Part shown: positions 10,188 through 21,880 of the stretch, piece after piece
Layout of the letters: each line of letters opens with the position of its first letter
How positions within the stretch are numbered: position 1 is the stretch's first letter
From: Raphanus sativus
Lineage: Eukaryota; Streptophyta; Magnoliopsida; Brassicales; Brassicaceae
Direction of reading: 5' to 3'
Assembly (NCBI RefSeq): GCF_000801105.2
Contig: NC_079516.1
Span: 28,185,043-28,249,042, forward strand
Length of the DNA: 64,000 nucleotides
The notes under the pieces: generated by a model
Database searches by the model: none
What the model saw: only the letters and a program-made list of their open reading frames with translations
Told to the model about the DNA's origin: nothing
Position numbers and translations under genes: made by a program

Positions 10188-11933
10188 TGTAAGACCCAAA
10201 CCTGGATCCCTTGATCCAACCAGTCCGCGGACTTACCTAAAATCTAAGTGTACTTCAGCGGTTTAAGTCCAATAGTTTCTAAGTCATTTTCAATCATTTG
10301 AGGTTCATGTAATCAATCAATACAATGCGGAAGCTTAAGGTAAAACATCATTTCATATATATAAGTCAATGTGATCCATACAAATCATTCATAACATTCA
10401 GTTGCATAATAGGCTATCATAAGTTCAATGTATCAAACTATCACTACATCACACATCCCACACGGCCAAGGTCTTCATCGCTCCTTAGCCTTACCACGAT
10501 CCCTGTCAGGACCTGAAATCAAAACCCACAACAGATATACATAAGAATCACAGTCCGATACCCTAGCAAACATCAACCTAAGCATGGTTCGAATACTTAG
10601 CCTAATCTGGCCAAAAGTGACCCTTCCTGATAATCATCCAAAAACTAAATAAAATTCATGTTAATTCATGATAATTCTAAACTAAGAGAATTGTCCAATT
10701 GGATTTCCCAGAACCGGCCTTGATCATACTGATCTCGACCATGAACAGCCAAACCAGCCATAAGGGACCACCTCTAAATCAATGATATAAAACTAATCTT
10801 TCACCATGATAATTCATGATACCCACTAAGGGATATTCAAAGTCGGATCCCATCAATTCCATTTGGAACTATAAGATCGGACCATACATGCCCAACCAAG
10901 GCCATGGAGAGATTACACTGATCTGGCCAAGGCCTGGCGGCTCGTCTATCAGTCTGAACCCACATATTACTTCAGAATATAGTAGAAAAGAGATGTATTG
11001 ACAAAATAGAAGTAATGGATGCGACCAACAACACATGGACCAATCGGCCAGACCACCCGGATCAATGGTCTTGGGCGATACCATTTGGTTAGCATCACTA
11101 ACCTTAGGTGTGTGCTCGGAAGTCCCAAACTCTTCTCCACAGCCTTATCCTTCTGTCTAGTATCCATTTCCGATCAAGTCTCCTTTGCCCACGGCTAGAA
11201 CCCACCGGAATCACCAAGCCTTCACACGGTTTGCCTTGCAGCCGTTCTCTCTCTTTTCTCTCTTTGTTTCTGTAACGATTTGGGCAGAGTTTCCCCTTCT
11301 GTTTCTGATGAATAATGTCGACAGGAGGGACTTATATTTATAGGAGAAGGGCTTGCCAACTGCTCTTGGCGAACGGATGCACTGATTGGATGATGGGACA
11401 CATGCGGTTGCACCTTTTCGCCCAAACCGTCCAACCGCTCACAACTGCTCTTCTCTTCCTTTGGGCTGATCGATCTCTGGCCCAATAGCTTGCCCACATG
11501 CATAGCTTACTTGACAAAGCCTCACAGACCCATCAGACCCCCATTGCCATGATCTGGACCATAACCGTCCATGATCCGCAACCACCGGCCAAGACTCAAA
11601 CACTCCACCCAGCTGAGATGAGCTGAATGTTAGCTGCCCCAGCTGAGTGAGCTAGTCCTCCAGCTCCAGTGATCTAGATCCTGCTGTGTGAACTACCTTC
11701 CAGCTCCATCTAGCTGGATGAGCTTCTTCCGGACCTTGTCCAGCTTCCGGGTCACTCGCCCAGCTCTCTTTAGCTTCTTTCTTTCTTGTTTTGGTCAAGT
11801 CTCAGCTATCTTTTGCACTTTACCTTCTGTTTGGACCATGATACGCTTGTCTTTAGATCATATGACCTGACTGGTGCATCTCCTCGTACCATGGCCCGTC
11901 CTGATGGCCTTATCTAGAACCAGGGACATGACA
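10188..11933 (-). repeat. 3' LTR of the chromovirus
   Basis: 1746 bp from TGTAAGACCC to CATGACA. It matches the interrupted partner at 32423-33804 plus 42398-42750 (about 1735 bp) and, less closely, the solo LTR at 12872-19269. A TATA-like CTATAAATATAAG lies on the minus strand at 11331-11343. Confidence 0.9.
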
Positions 11934-11948
11934 AGTCTCCCCCACTTG
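11934..11948 (-). promoter_or_regulatory. Polypurine tract of the chromovirus
   Basis: Read on the minus strand, AAGTGGGGGAGACT abuts the 3' LTR. This is the expected plus-strand DNA primer of an LTR retrotransposon and agrees with minus-strand transcription. Confidence 0.8.
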
Positions 11949-12871
11949 GAAGGACCTCATCCCCGAGTTCAAACTCGATGGCTCACCATCCACATACTGA
12001 CTATACCACTCAGTATACTCAGCCTTCATCCTTGCTTCTGTTTCCCAAGTGATAATGTCCTTGCCATTGAATTCCCATACTATCTTAAGCATAGGAACTG
12101 TCTTCTTTCTCATTGCCTTTTCCATCCGATCAATGATTCGAACCGGCCTTGTTTCTAAGTTGAGGTTCTTACCAAGATCTTTTGGAATCTCAGGCAGCAC
12201 AATGTCTTGATCCGTTAGACACTTTCTTAGTTGAGACACATGGAAAACATTATGGTAAGCATCCATTGCAGATGGCAAATCCAACTTGTAAGCCACTGCC
12301 CCAACTCTTTCAAGTATTCTAAACGGACCTAAGAACCTAGGGTCCAGTTTCCACTTCCAGAAACCCTGGCCCTACCTTTGAAGGTAATCATCTTGAGATA
12401 GATTAGATCACCAACCTCAAACTCAAGATGTTTCCTTCTCTTATCAGCATAACTCTTCTGGCGGTCTTGTGCCTCCTTCATCTTTTCCTTGACCAGTTTG
12501 ATCTTCTATGTGATCTCTTCCACAATCTCAGGACCTATTATGCTGCGCTCCCCCACTTGGGTCCAGCACAAGGGTGTCCTGCAAGGCCGCCCATATAATA
12601 CCTCATAAGGAGACATGCCTATACTGGTGTGGAAGCTGTTGTTGTATGAAAACTCCACCAGTGGCAAATACTTCTCCCATGAGTCATCCCAATCTAGAAC
12701 ACATGCCCTTAGCATGTCCTCCAAGGTCTGGATGGTTCTCTCTGATTGACCATTCGTTTGTGGATGATAAGATGTACTCATGTTCACTCTTGTTCCCTAG
12801 ACCTTTTGGAAAGCCCTCCAGAAGTAAGATGTGAACGGAGGGTCTCTATCTGAGACTATACTGGCCGGCAC
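11940..12871 (-). pseudogene. Integrase C-terminal half of chromovirus pol
   Basis: Beginning at the GGCAC insertion site, this part carries SIVSDRDPPF (second catalytic Asp) and SYHPQTNGQSERTIQTLEDM (catalytic Glu). It continues with WEKYLPLVEFSYNNSFH and SIGMSPYEVLYGRPCRTPL, typical of gypsy integrase. Further on it has the KMKEAQDRQKSYADKRR linker and YHNVFHVSQLRKCL. The C-terminal tail (VPMLKIVWEFNGKDIITWET) resembles the chromodomain-like end of Tekay/Del elements. Disabling changes are a stop near 12505, another near 12790, and a frameshift near 12350. The first part of integrase lies at 19270-19700, separated by the solo-LTR insertion. Confidence 0.85.
12867..12871. repeat. Target-site duplication GGCAC (left of solo LTR)
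   Basis: GGCAC occurs here and at 19270-19274, flanking the nested LTR exactly. Confidence 0.9.
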
Positions 12872-13036
12872 TGTAAGACCCAAACCTGGATCCCTCGACC
12901 CAACCAGTCTGCAGCCTTACCTAAATGTCTAAGTGCAATTCAGCCAGTTTACGTCCAATAATTTCTAAGTCTTTTTCATACAATCTGAGGTTCAAACATA
13001 ATAAAATAAATGCGGAAGCTAAGGAAAACATGTTAT

Positions 13037-13037
<1 letters not shown>

Positions 13038-13102
<65 letters not shown>
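13038..13102. repeat. (TA)n microsatellite in solo LTR
   Basis: About 64 bp of uninterrupted TA dinucleotides. The sister LTRs have only a short ATATATAT here (10357, 32592), so the tract expanded after the copies separated. Confidence 0.95.
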
Positions 13103-13104
<2 letters not shown>

Positions 13105-14244
13105 TCAATGTGATCCATACAAAGTATTCAAATCATTCAGTTGCACAATAGGCTATCATAAGTTCCAATCTAACTACACACACATCACACATCTATCTCG
13201 GCCCAGGTCTTCATGGCTCCTTAGCTTTGCCACGATCGTTGTTTGATCCTGAAAACAAACCCACAACACATAAATACATTTATGAACCGATATCCTAGCA
13301 ACAGTTCTAGCAAAGCATGGTTCCGGACCCTAGATTACATCTCTGTCCCAAAAGTGACTACCTCAAATAGATTCCGAAAAACTAAATAAAAATCATGACA
13401 ATTCATGATAATTATAAACTAAGAGAATGGTCCAATTGGATTTCCAAGAACCGTCCTCAATCATATTGATTTTGGCCATGAACAACCAAACCGGCCATAA
13501 GGGACCACCTCTAAATCCATGTGATAAATCTAATCTTTCACCATGATAATTCATGATAAATACCCACTAAGAGATATTCAAAGTCAGATCCTATCAATTC
13601 CCTCTGGAACTATAAGATCTGACCACACATGCCAACCAAGGCCATGGAGAGATTACACTGATCTGGCCAAGGCCTGGCGGCTTGTCTATGAGTCTGAACC
13701 ACAGATTACTCCAGAATATAGAAGGAAAGAGAAGGAAAGAGATGTATTGACAGAAAGGAAGTAATAGATGCAACCAACACATCATGGATCAATCGGCCAG
13801 ACCATTCCGTACCAATGGTCTTGGGCGATACCATCCGGATTGCATCACTAACCTTAGGCATGCGTTCCTCTGCAGCCAAGTCCTTCTCTGGTTCCTTCTC
13901 CTTCTCTTTGTCTCTCTGCCTGCTTGCCATCGTCTTGCCTGATCTTCCCACGGCTTGAATCCCACCGGACAGACCACACGGTTTACTTGCCTTACCGCCG
14001 GTCTCTTTCTCTCTTTCTTTCTGGTGCGATTTTGACAAAGTTTTGCCTAAGTATTTTCGTGCCATTCTCGGTGCCAGGCACTCTTTATTTATAGGAGAAG
14101 ACCACGCCAACTGCTCTGGGCGAATGGATGCATTGATTGGGCGAGGGGTTGTGTGCGGTTGCACCTGTTCGCCCAAAACCGCCCAACTGCTCCAAACTGC
14201 CCTTTTCTCTCTTTGGGCTGATCGATCCCAAGCCCAAAAGCATG

Positions 14245-14249
14245 CCCAT
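14245..14249. repeat. Target-site duplication CCCAT (left)
   Basis: CCCAT is repeated at 18817-18821, flanking the element at 14250-18816. Confidence 0.85.
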
Positions 14250-16413
14250 TGATATCTCATGTTTTTATAGGTTCTTAGATTCATATTTTAGATTATTATA
14301 AGTCATTTTAGGTTGCATTTATATATATAGTGCATACATTTGTCCATTTGCATTTAACAGGGTTTGAAATGCATAATTAGAAGTTTTGGGTCAATTCGCG
14401 AGGACTTATATGCAATTTCCAAAGTTCTGGGGTCAGAAACGAAGTTTTCGAAAGTTCGGGGACCAATGTTGCAAAAAGGCCAAAAATAGCCATTGGAGCT
14501 CACGAATCAGAGCTTCTCCTGGCTGTAACTCCCGACGTTTCCGGTGGCCACCACGACGGGAGAGATGATCACGGTTAAGACAGAACACGGCAACGGTGGA
14601 GTTGTGATTCAACGGAGGCGCCTGAATCCGTGCTTTGATTTCACGGTGGAGATGGAGAACTCGCGGCTGAGCACGGCGGAGGAGCACGAGCTCGACTCTG
14701 AAGCGGCGGACTTGTGGCAAGGAAAACGGAGATCGTGTGAAAGCTTGAGGCTTGATTCCGACGAGATGGTGAAGCTCAGTCACTCCGTGAAACACCACGA
14801 AGAAGGAGAGTTGAAGCGGGATTGAACGAAGCTTGATTTCACAGCGGCTTGGAGCTCGACGAAGGAGAAGCTGAGAAGAAGACGAAGTTGATCCAAGGCG
14901 GAGGTGAGAGCTGCGAGCTCGAGTTCACAGCGGGTTATGTTGAGGAGAGTTGAGGCTAGATTCAAGACGAAGAGCTCATGACCGGGTAGAACCCACCGGG
15001 GTGAACAACCCGCTCATAATTTTCACACATCGAAGAGCAAGAAAGGACCGGGGTGATTGGGAACGGGTTCAGTAACCTGGGCGCTAGAGAAGAAAAAGAA
15101 CCTGATTTTATTTGGTTGACCGGTTTAGTCCCGGTTTGACCGGTTTAATCTGAGTAAACCAGGACGATGTTGGACTCCTCTATATATATTTCTAGACCTA
15201 AAAACCTTAAGGGTATCTCATTTTCTCTCTAGACTTTGCCTCATTGTAAAAGTTTGAACCTTTTGATTTTTTTTTTCTTTTCTTTTTATTTGGGGGCCAA
15301 AACTTTCTTTACAAACTTGAGATAGAACTTTCTTGTACTTATCCCTAGTGACTTAATCTCTTTTGAGTTCTTAGAGTCTACCATTTCTTTCATCACTTTT
15401 CACACTCTCAAGATCAAACTTTACAACACTCCCATCCCATCCTAGAAGCTAGACAAAATGAGTCTCAAAACTAGCAAATAATGGAGACCAAGCATTGTCG
15501 TTCCCAATATTCTCAACATTATGCACATGTAAAGCTTTCCAAAAAGACCTCACTAAACAATCAATGATGGCTTGAAAGGAAGGAAGAGTTTTAGGGAATG
15601 GACTACCACTTGAGTTTGTCAAAAAAATTGACAAAATATGTGAGACAACTCAAGTGTGTATAGCCATGACTTAGTACACAAAAGACCATAAGCAAGAAGC
15701 ATTAAGCTCATTCAGTTCAGATAAGATTGGAGTTGGCTTCAAAGATGAGAAGTTTCAACAATCAATGAGTTTCAAGAGGAGTTTCAAGGCTCGAAGTCTA
15801 CAAATTTTCAAAAGAGTGCTCAAGCTACTTGTCATGATTACAAAGGGTATCAAATTGAGTACTTAGCATGAGCTCTTTACAATGTTGACTCCCAATGCAT
15901 GAATGCAACAAATATGCTTCTAGACGCAATCCTAAAGATGCAAATGATCCAACTAAATGGTTCTTGTTGTGAATTTTCTTTTTTAATGCAAATAAGTATG
16001 CAATGCATGAGACTCATGACAAAAAAAAACAGAAAACAATATGAGATAGTAGACTCCCCCCCCCCCAAACTTACTTCACACAGTCCCTTGTGTGATAGTA
16101 AGCTCAAAGAAGAGATCTAAGGGAAAGAAATAAACATGAGAATTAAATATGTACAAGGTTGGAGTGGCACGTACTTGGAGTTATAGGCTGAATTGTGTGG
16201 TAGAGGACCCTTGGCCTCGGGTTTGTTGCACCAGTAAACATGGGCTGAAGTGGCAATGAAGACTTCTCTTATCTAGAGATAGACCCAACCTGAAAACCTC
16301 AACCATACTTATTAAACAACGTAAAAAGGAAAAAAAAAATATACAATGGATAAACATGCGACTTCCTCCCAAGTGAGCTTGTTTTATGTCTCTAGCTTGA
16401 CTTTGTGTGCTTG

Positions 16414-17447
16414 CTAATCATAAATATCAAAAGGCTGAGCCAATGCACCTTTGGTCTTTCTCCTACAAGAACAAAAAAACAAATGCGCAAAGGAGCACAC
16501 TACTGTCCATAGAAAATAGACAGATTTTTCATCAAAGAGCTTCACTATAGATGTATCATGAAATATGAGATGCTCTTTAATGTTCAAATAGTCATGAGAA
16601 TCAAATGCATTTGGTGGAAAGATAAAGTCAACTACTGGTTCAAACGAGGTTTTAACAAAGTAGTCAACTCTATCTCCATCAACTGAATAAAACACAATGT
16701 TCACATTCTCATGATTATTTTTGACAAGGGGGTTTTCTATCTCAAGCAAGAGCTTATCCACATGAAGTTCATCCCCTATATCAGCAAGAGCAAGAAGAGG
16801 TCTAGGTTCATTAAGAATAAAAACTCAGATTCGAAATCAAATGAAGCACATAGATAGCTCTTGTCAAAACAAACTTCAATATGATCTCTAGCAAGCTTTT
16901 CTATTCTCAACTCATCTAGTTTCCTAGTTTCACATATCAGATCAAGACATTCATTAATGAGCACAAGAGAGTTCGAATTAGGGGCAGTATCTTCAACACA
17001 AGGCGAGCATATATCCTCAAAATGAAGTTCTAGAGTGGGATTGCACGTTCCTTCTAGCTGAGGTGGTGGATCACAAAGCACTGCCTCTCTAAGTTCTAGA
17101 GCAACATCGATTTCATTCATCACAGAATTCCATTCGTACATTGTAAAATTCGCCATTCCTTCAAGCTCTAGCCGCTCCCTAATAAGTTTATCTCTAATCC
17201 AACATGCCATACCTTTATTTGACAACCACCAGTTTTCTTTCTTGCTCTGAGCCCGATAATACCCAACTCTCTGTTCTGAGGTGAGTATGCGTATATCAAC
17301 TGGTGGCCCATCAAATGGTGGCACCTCATATGACTCATCGTCAATGTGATCTTCCTCTTCTTGTGGCTTCTCAAAATAGCTTGAAGCCATCACTGCAAGA
17401 CCAAAAGCTAGAAGTAAAAGGTTAGTAAATATACAAAAGCAAAACAA
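16414..17447 (-). pseudogene. Unrecognised ORF next to the PBS of the Athila-type element
   Basis: Two minus-strand frames, 16776-17447 and 16414-16761, join through a single frameshift near 16800 into one protein of about 340 residues. It starts about 60-130 bp after the PBS, the position of gag. A hydrophobic stretch (CIFTNLLLLAFGLAVMASSYF) precedes an acidic section (EEEDHIDDESYEVPPFDGPP). Then come a Trp-containing region (KKENWWLSNKGMACWIRDKL) and a Cys-rich end (FCSCRRK). If translation begins at the internal Met (about 17390) the hydrophobic stretch is not part of it. No zinc knuckle or known Gag core is visible. It may be the only protein of a non-autonomous family. Function unknown. 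Confidence 0.5.
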
Positions 17448-17509
17448 AACATAAGAAAATAAAGCTTAGTCTCAAGAAAGATTGAAATCCTAATGACAAA
17501 TCAGCTAAG

Positions 17510-17527
17510 TCCCCGGCAACGGCGCCT
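17510..17527 (-). promoter_or_regulatory. Primer-binding site (tRNA-Asp type)
   Basis: Minus strand reads AGGCGCCGTTGCCGGGGA, one mismatch from the perfect site at 4478-4495. It is next to the inverted half-LTR that starts at 17531 and shows that the internal fragment runs on the minus strand. Confidence 0.85.
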
Positions 17528-17530
17528 ATT

Positions 17531-18816
17531 TGATAGTGGAAGTTTTCAAGGCTTCCAAGTCAAATGATAGTATAGAAAGGTTGTCGAACCACAGAGGACT
17601 AGTGATCTATAGCACGAAGAATACACAAACTATCCTAATCTAAGCAAATAGGAAGATGAAAGTTGGTAACAAGCTAAGAACCTACTAATATGAACAAGGT
17701 GATCTCAAATCCAATCTAGAAACTAGTGCAAGAACTCAATCAAATACTAAGGTGGACTCATAGGACTAGGGACTTGATTTTGGGTGACTAAGATCCAAGT
17801 TAGAGTGGTAAACTATCAATCAAATACTTTCCTTATGCCTAGACACAACACTAAGCAAGCTCTATGTCTAGATGAATGCTCATTTGCTAAAGTAACTCAA
17901 GCATCAAATCTCTTTGGTTGAATATTACTAAAGCAATCATTATGAACAAGTCTACTAGAAATCTTAGCCTCTTTAACAACAAATCTCATTTTTTTCTCTA
18001 GACTTTGCCTCATTGTAAAAGTTTGAACCTTTTGATTATCTAAGAAATTTCTTCATTTTATATCTTGTTTCTCTTAATCATTAACATGATTAGCCTTGAA
18101 TATCATATGGATTTGAGGTTTTTCATGGAGATTAAAAAGTAGACATACTTTGGATTCATGGGTTAGGGTGATTAAGGGTGATTAGTGAAGATCTAGGGTA
18201 TTTAGTGTTAGATCTACTTTTTTCTTTGCTTGTTGAGGGTTCTTAATGCTATTTTAGTCTTGATCATACTAAAATAGATCTCTAGACATTTCATGCCCGA
18301 AATGTGTATGATGAAATGCCTGGACCAACTCTTCAATGCTTTTAGTCTACTTTGCCAAAGAGATTTGTTGTTAAAGAGGCTAAGATTGCTAGTAGACTTG
18401 TTCATAATGATTGCTTTAGTAATATTCAACCAAAGAGATTTGATGCTTGAGTTACTTTAGCAAATGAGCATTCATCTAGACATAGAGCTTGCTTAGTGTT
18501 GTGTCTAGGCATAAGGAAAGTGTTTGATTGATAGTTTACCACTCTAACTTGGATCTTAGTCACCCAAAATCAAGTCCCTAGTCCTATGAGTCCACCTTAG
18601 CATTTGATTGAGTTCTTGCACTAGTTTCTAGATTGGATTTGAGATCACCTTGTTAATATTAATAGGTTCTTAGCTTGTTACCATCATTCATCTTCCTATT
18701 TGCTTAGATTAGGAGAGTTTGTGTATTTTTGGTGCTATAGATCACTAGTTCTATGTGGTTCGACAACCTTTCTATACTATCATTTGACTTGAAAGCCTTG
18801 AAAACTTCCACTATCA
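17531..18816. repeat. 457-bp inverted repeat with ~370-bp loop
   Basis: Arm A, 17531-17987, starts TGATAGTGGAAGTTTTCAAG. Arm B, 18360-18816, ends with the complement CTTGAAAACTTCCACTATCA. Reading along both arms they match with scattered single-base differences, about 90-95 % by eye. Both are the 3' part of the same LTR in opposite orientation. The loop 17988-18359 is LTR sequence. Confidence 0.85.
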
Positions 18817-19269
18817 CCCATACGTCCAACTCACTTGCCAGAGCCTTGCAAACCCATTGGACCTCATTGCCCATGACCTGGGTCCATAACCGCCCATGAC
18901 CCGCGACCATCGACCAAGACCTGAGATGAGCTGGTTGAGATGAGCTGGTTGAGATGAGCTGGTTGCTAGCTGCCCCAGCTGAGTGAGATAGTACTCCAGC
19001 TCCAGTGAGCTGGCTCACACTGTGTGAACTACCTTCCAGCTCCACCTAGCTGGATGGGCTTCTTCCGGACCTTGCCCAGATTCCAGATCACTAGCCCAGC
19101 TCCCTTTAGGTTCTTTCTTTCTTGTTTTGGTTAAGTCTCAGCCATATGATGCACTTAACCTTTTCTTTGGACCATGATACGCTTGTCTTTAGAGCATATG
19201 ACCTGACTGGTGCATCTCCTCGTACCATGGCCCGTCCTGATGGCCTTATCTAGAACCAGGGACATGACA

Positions 19270-20987
19270 GGCACTCCATGCAGCCGCACAATCTCATTCA
19301 CATAGATCTTCACAATTTCATCCACTCCATCACCCTTCTTGATTGGTAGGAAGTGTGCAGATTTGGTCAGGCGATCTACAATAACCCAAACTGCATCCTT
19401 CTTGTTCCTGGTCGTAGGGAACCCAGTCACAAAGTCCATTGTGATGTGATCCCACTTCCATTCTGGTATAGGGAGGTTTTGGAGTAAACCACTCGGAACC
19501 TGATGCTCTGCTTTCACGAGTTGGCAAGTAGGACACTTGGCCACCCATTCGGCTATATCAGCTTTCATCCTGATCCAGTGGTAATACCTCTTGATGTCTT
19601 TATACATCTTGTTCAGGCCTGGATGCAATGAGAACTTGGACTTTAGAGCTTGTCTCATATTCCCTTCTTTTAGTTCCCGATCACCAGGAACACTGATTCT
19701 CCCATGTACCATAATGGTACCATTGCTGGTGATCTGGTACTCAGTCTTGTCATTCTTTGCAACCTTTTGCAAATTCTCATCCAAGCCTTGTGCTTGTTGG
19801 ATTCTGGTAAGGAGATCAGCCTGATTCACAGCCTCCAAACCCAAAAGCTCATTTTCACTGGCCAAAGTGTTTAGATTCAGTGACCGGACCATCCCTTCCA
19901 ATATATATGTTTCCTTTTCAGCTGATACTTCAGCCCTCCGCCTGCTTAATGCATCAGCCACTAGATTGGCCTTGCATGGGTGATAGGCAATGTCCAAATC
20001 ATAGTCGGCCACAAACTCCATCCAACGCCTTTGTCTTAAGTTCAGCTCAGGCTGAGTGAATATATACTTCAGACTCTTGTGGTCGGTGAGAATCTGAACC
20101 TTGGCACTATACAAGTATGATCTCCATATCTTCAGGGCAAATACCATTGCGGCCATCTCCAGGTCGTGGGTCGGGTAGTTACCCTCATGTTTCCTTAGTT
20201 GCCTGCAGGCATAAGCTATGACCTTCCCATGTTGTGTGAGTACACAGCCTAATCCAGTAATGGATGCATCTGTGTACACCACATATGGTTGGTCAGCCTC
20301 AGGCAACACCAGAACTGGTGCACTGGTCAGCATGTTCTTCAAGGCCAGGAAGCATTTTTCACACGCTTCAGACCATTTGAACTTTACATCTTTTCCAGTA
20401 AGTTGTGTCATGGGTTGTGCCACACTTGCAAACCCCTTGACATACTTTCTGTAGTAGCCGGCCAGACCCAAGAAACTTCTAAGTTCAGTTGCATTCTTTG
20501 GTCTCGGCCACTCTTGTATACATTTGATCTTTTCTTAATCGACAGAGACTCCTTCCTCAGACACCACATGTCCTAAGAAGCCAATGCTCTTCTGCCAAAA
20601 GCTACATTTGCTTAGCTTGGCAAACAGCTGCTGCTCTCTCAACCTTCCCAACACCAATCTGAGATGCTTCTCATGGTCCTCTCGAGTCTTAGAATATACT
20701 AGTATGTCATCAATGAAGATGAATACAAATTCATCTAAGAAATCTCGAAAGACTCCATTCATCATCTTCATAAAGGCTGCTGGTGCATTGGTCAATCCGA
20801 ATGGCATGACCACAAACTCATAGTGGCCATACCTAGTCCGGAAGGCTGTCTTGTGTACATCATCTGATGCAATAGGGATTTGATGATAGCCTGAAGCCAA
20901 ATCAATTTTGGAAAACCACTTGGCTCCCCTCAACTGATCTAGCAACTCATCAATCCTGGGCAAAGGGTACTTATTTGTTGGGGTCAA
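19270..20987 (-). pseudogene. Reverse transcriptase-RNase H-integrase (N part) of chromovirus pol
   Basis: The frame runs from 20987 down to the solo LTR, with one in-frame TAA at 20535-20537. The reverse transcriptase part carries [43 protein letters not shown] and the catalytic [12 protein letters not shown]. The connection has [13 protein letters not shown]. RNase H follows with [29 protein letters not shown] and DHKSLKYIF. Integrase begins with a zinc-finger region, [17 protein letters not shown] and KCPTCQ; the usual first His appears to be replaced by Leu ([13 protein letters not shown]). Then MDFVTGFP supplies the first catalytic Asp. The last native residues are [11 protein letters not shown], after which the GGCAC site and the solo LTR cut the gene. 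The N-terminal RT fragment is at 29859-30664. Confidence 0.9.
20971..20975. repeat. Target-site duplication TTATT (left)
   Basis: TTATT is repeated at 29859-29863. Removing 20976-29863 rejoins the reverse transcriptase frame between ...GLNKVTIKN and [11 protein letters not shown], which supports the boundary independently. Confidence 0.88.
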
Positions 20988-21370
20988 AAACGGTTATCTC
21001 GAAATCAACGGCTAAAAATATTTATCATGCGCGGACTTTCCATAAAACAAGCGTCGAAAGCAAAACAAGTCGTACAGCTTAAAAAACCTATGTTAAAGTC
21101 GATCGTTCTTGTTTTACACGATAAACTTTACGAGAAAACCAACTCAGATTTAGGCGTAAAACTTCGATGATACAATCAAGAAGAACCGAGAGACATTAGG
21201 TCCGTAGCTGAGATGACACGACCATACGAAAGTATACGGAAGAAATGGGAAGTGATCTAAGTTTGGATAGGCCGAACAACAAGGAATCCGTCTTGAAACT
21301 TCAAAGAGCCCGTTCTCTCAAACCGTGAGGACCCAGAGAACGATCAAGATATCAAATCGAAGCCCTCGTC

Positions 21371-21880
21371 AAGACGCACATGCTGGTCCTGGCCGGTGGC
21401 GGCTAGCCCCCGTGCTGGTCCTGGCCGCCGGGCGGCTAGCCCCCGTGCTGGTCCTGGCCGCCGGGAAACTTCAAAGAGCCCGTTCTCTCAAACCGTGAGG
21501 ACCCAGAAAACGATCAACATATCAAATCGAAGCCCTCGTCGAGACGCACGTGCTGGTCCATAGCCGCCGGGCGGCTAGCGCCCGTGCTGGCCGTGGCCGC
21601 CGGGCGGCTAGCCCCGCGCTGGCCGTGGCCGCCGGCGGCTAGCGCCCGTGCTGGCCGTGGCCGCCGAGCGGCTAGCCCCGTGCTGGCCGTGGCCGCCGGC
21701 GGCTAGCGCCCGTGCTGGCCGTGGCTGCCGGGCAGCTAGCCCCATGCTGGCCGTGGCCGCCGGCGGCTAGCGCCCGTGCTGGCCGTGGCCGCCGGGCGGC
21801 TAGCCCCGTGCTGGCTGTGGCCGGCGGCGGCTAGCGCCCGTGCTGGCCACGGCCGCCGGGCGGCTAGCCCCGTGCTGGCT
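21371..21880. repeat. GC-rich minisatellite (GCTGGCCGTGGCCGCCGG units)
   Basis: Units of about 31-32 bp alternate between a GGGCGGCTAGCCCC type and a GGCGGCTAGCGCCC type, giving a ~62-bp higher-order dimer. Each unit holds GCTGGCCGTGGCCGCC and a GGCTAGC(C) palindrome. A duplicated GAAACTTCAAAGAGCCCG segment (about 21295 and 21465) splits an upstream part with GCTGGTCCTGGCC units. The same pattern is in the other LTR and in the interior. Confidence 0.9.

Larger units (their letters stand above)
14250..18816. mobile_element. Rearranged Athila-type LTR element with inverted half-LTR
   Basis: The outer ends TGATATCTCATG and CCACTATCA form a plus-oriented LTR split into 14250-about 15271 and about 17983-18816. 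A TATA-like CTCTATATATATT lies at 15178-15190. Between the halves lies a minus-oriented fragment of the same family: a 457-bp LTR 3' end (17531-17987), a tRNA-Asp-type PBS (17510-17527), a two-part ORF, and non-coding DNA. A segment of about 57 bp containing CTAGACTTTGCCTCATTG is present at both 15214-15271 and 17983-18040, bordering the fragment. I infer either self-insertion or template switching during reverse transcription. No pol domain is present. Confidence 0.7.
12872..19269 (-). mobile_element. Solo LTR of the same chromovirus family, itself interrupted
   Basis: Starts TGTAAGACCC and ends CATGACA like the host element's LTRs and is flanked by GGCAC on both sides. Without the nested element at 14250-18816 it is about 1.8 kb, one LTR with no internal region. 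It is therefore a solo LTR, made by recombination between the two LTRs of a full element that had inserted into the integrase of a relative. It contains a long (TA)n tract and a TATA-like CTATAAATAAAG on the minus strand near 14080-14092. Confidence 0.88.

Noticed and set aside
14433..14825. Paired ORFs on opposite strands (about 120 and 93 codons) in GC-richer DNA
   Set aside because: They lie in the U3 part of an LTR, show no domain, and each is the antisense of the other.
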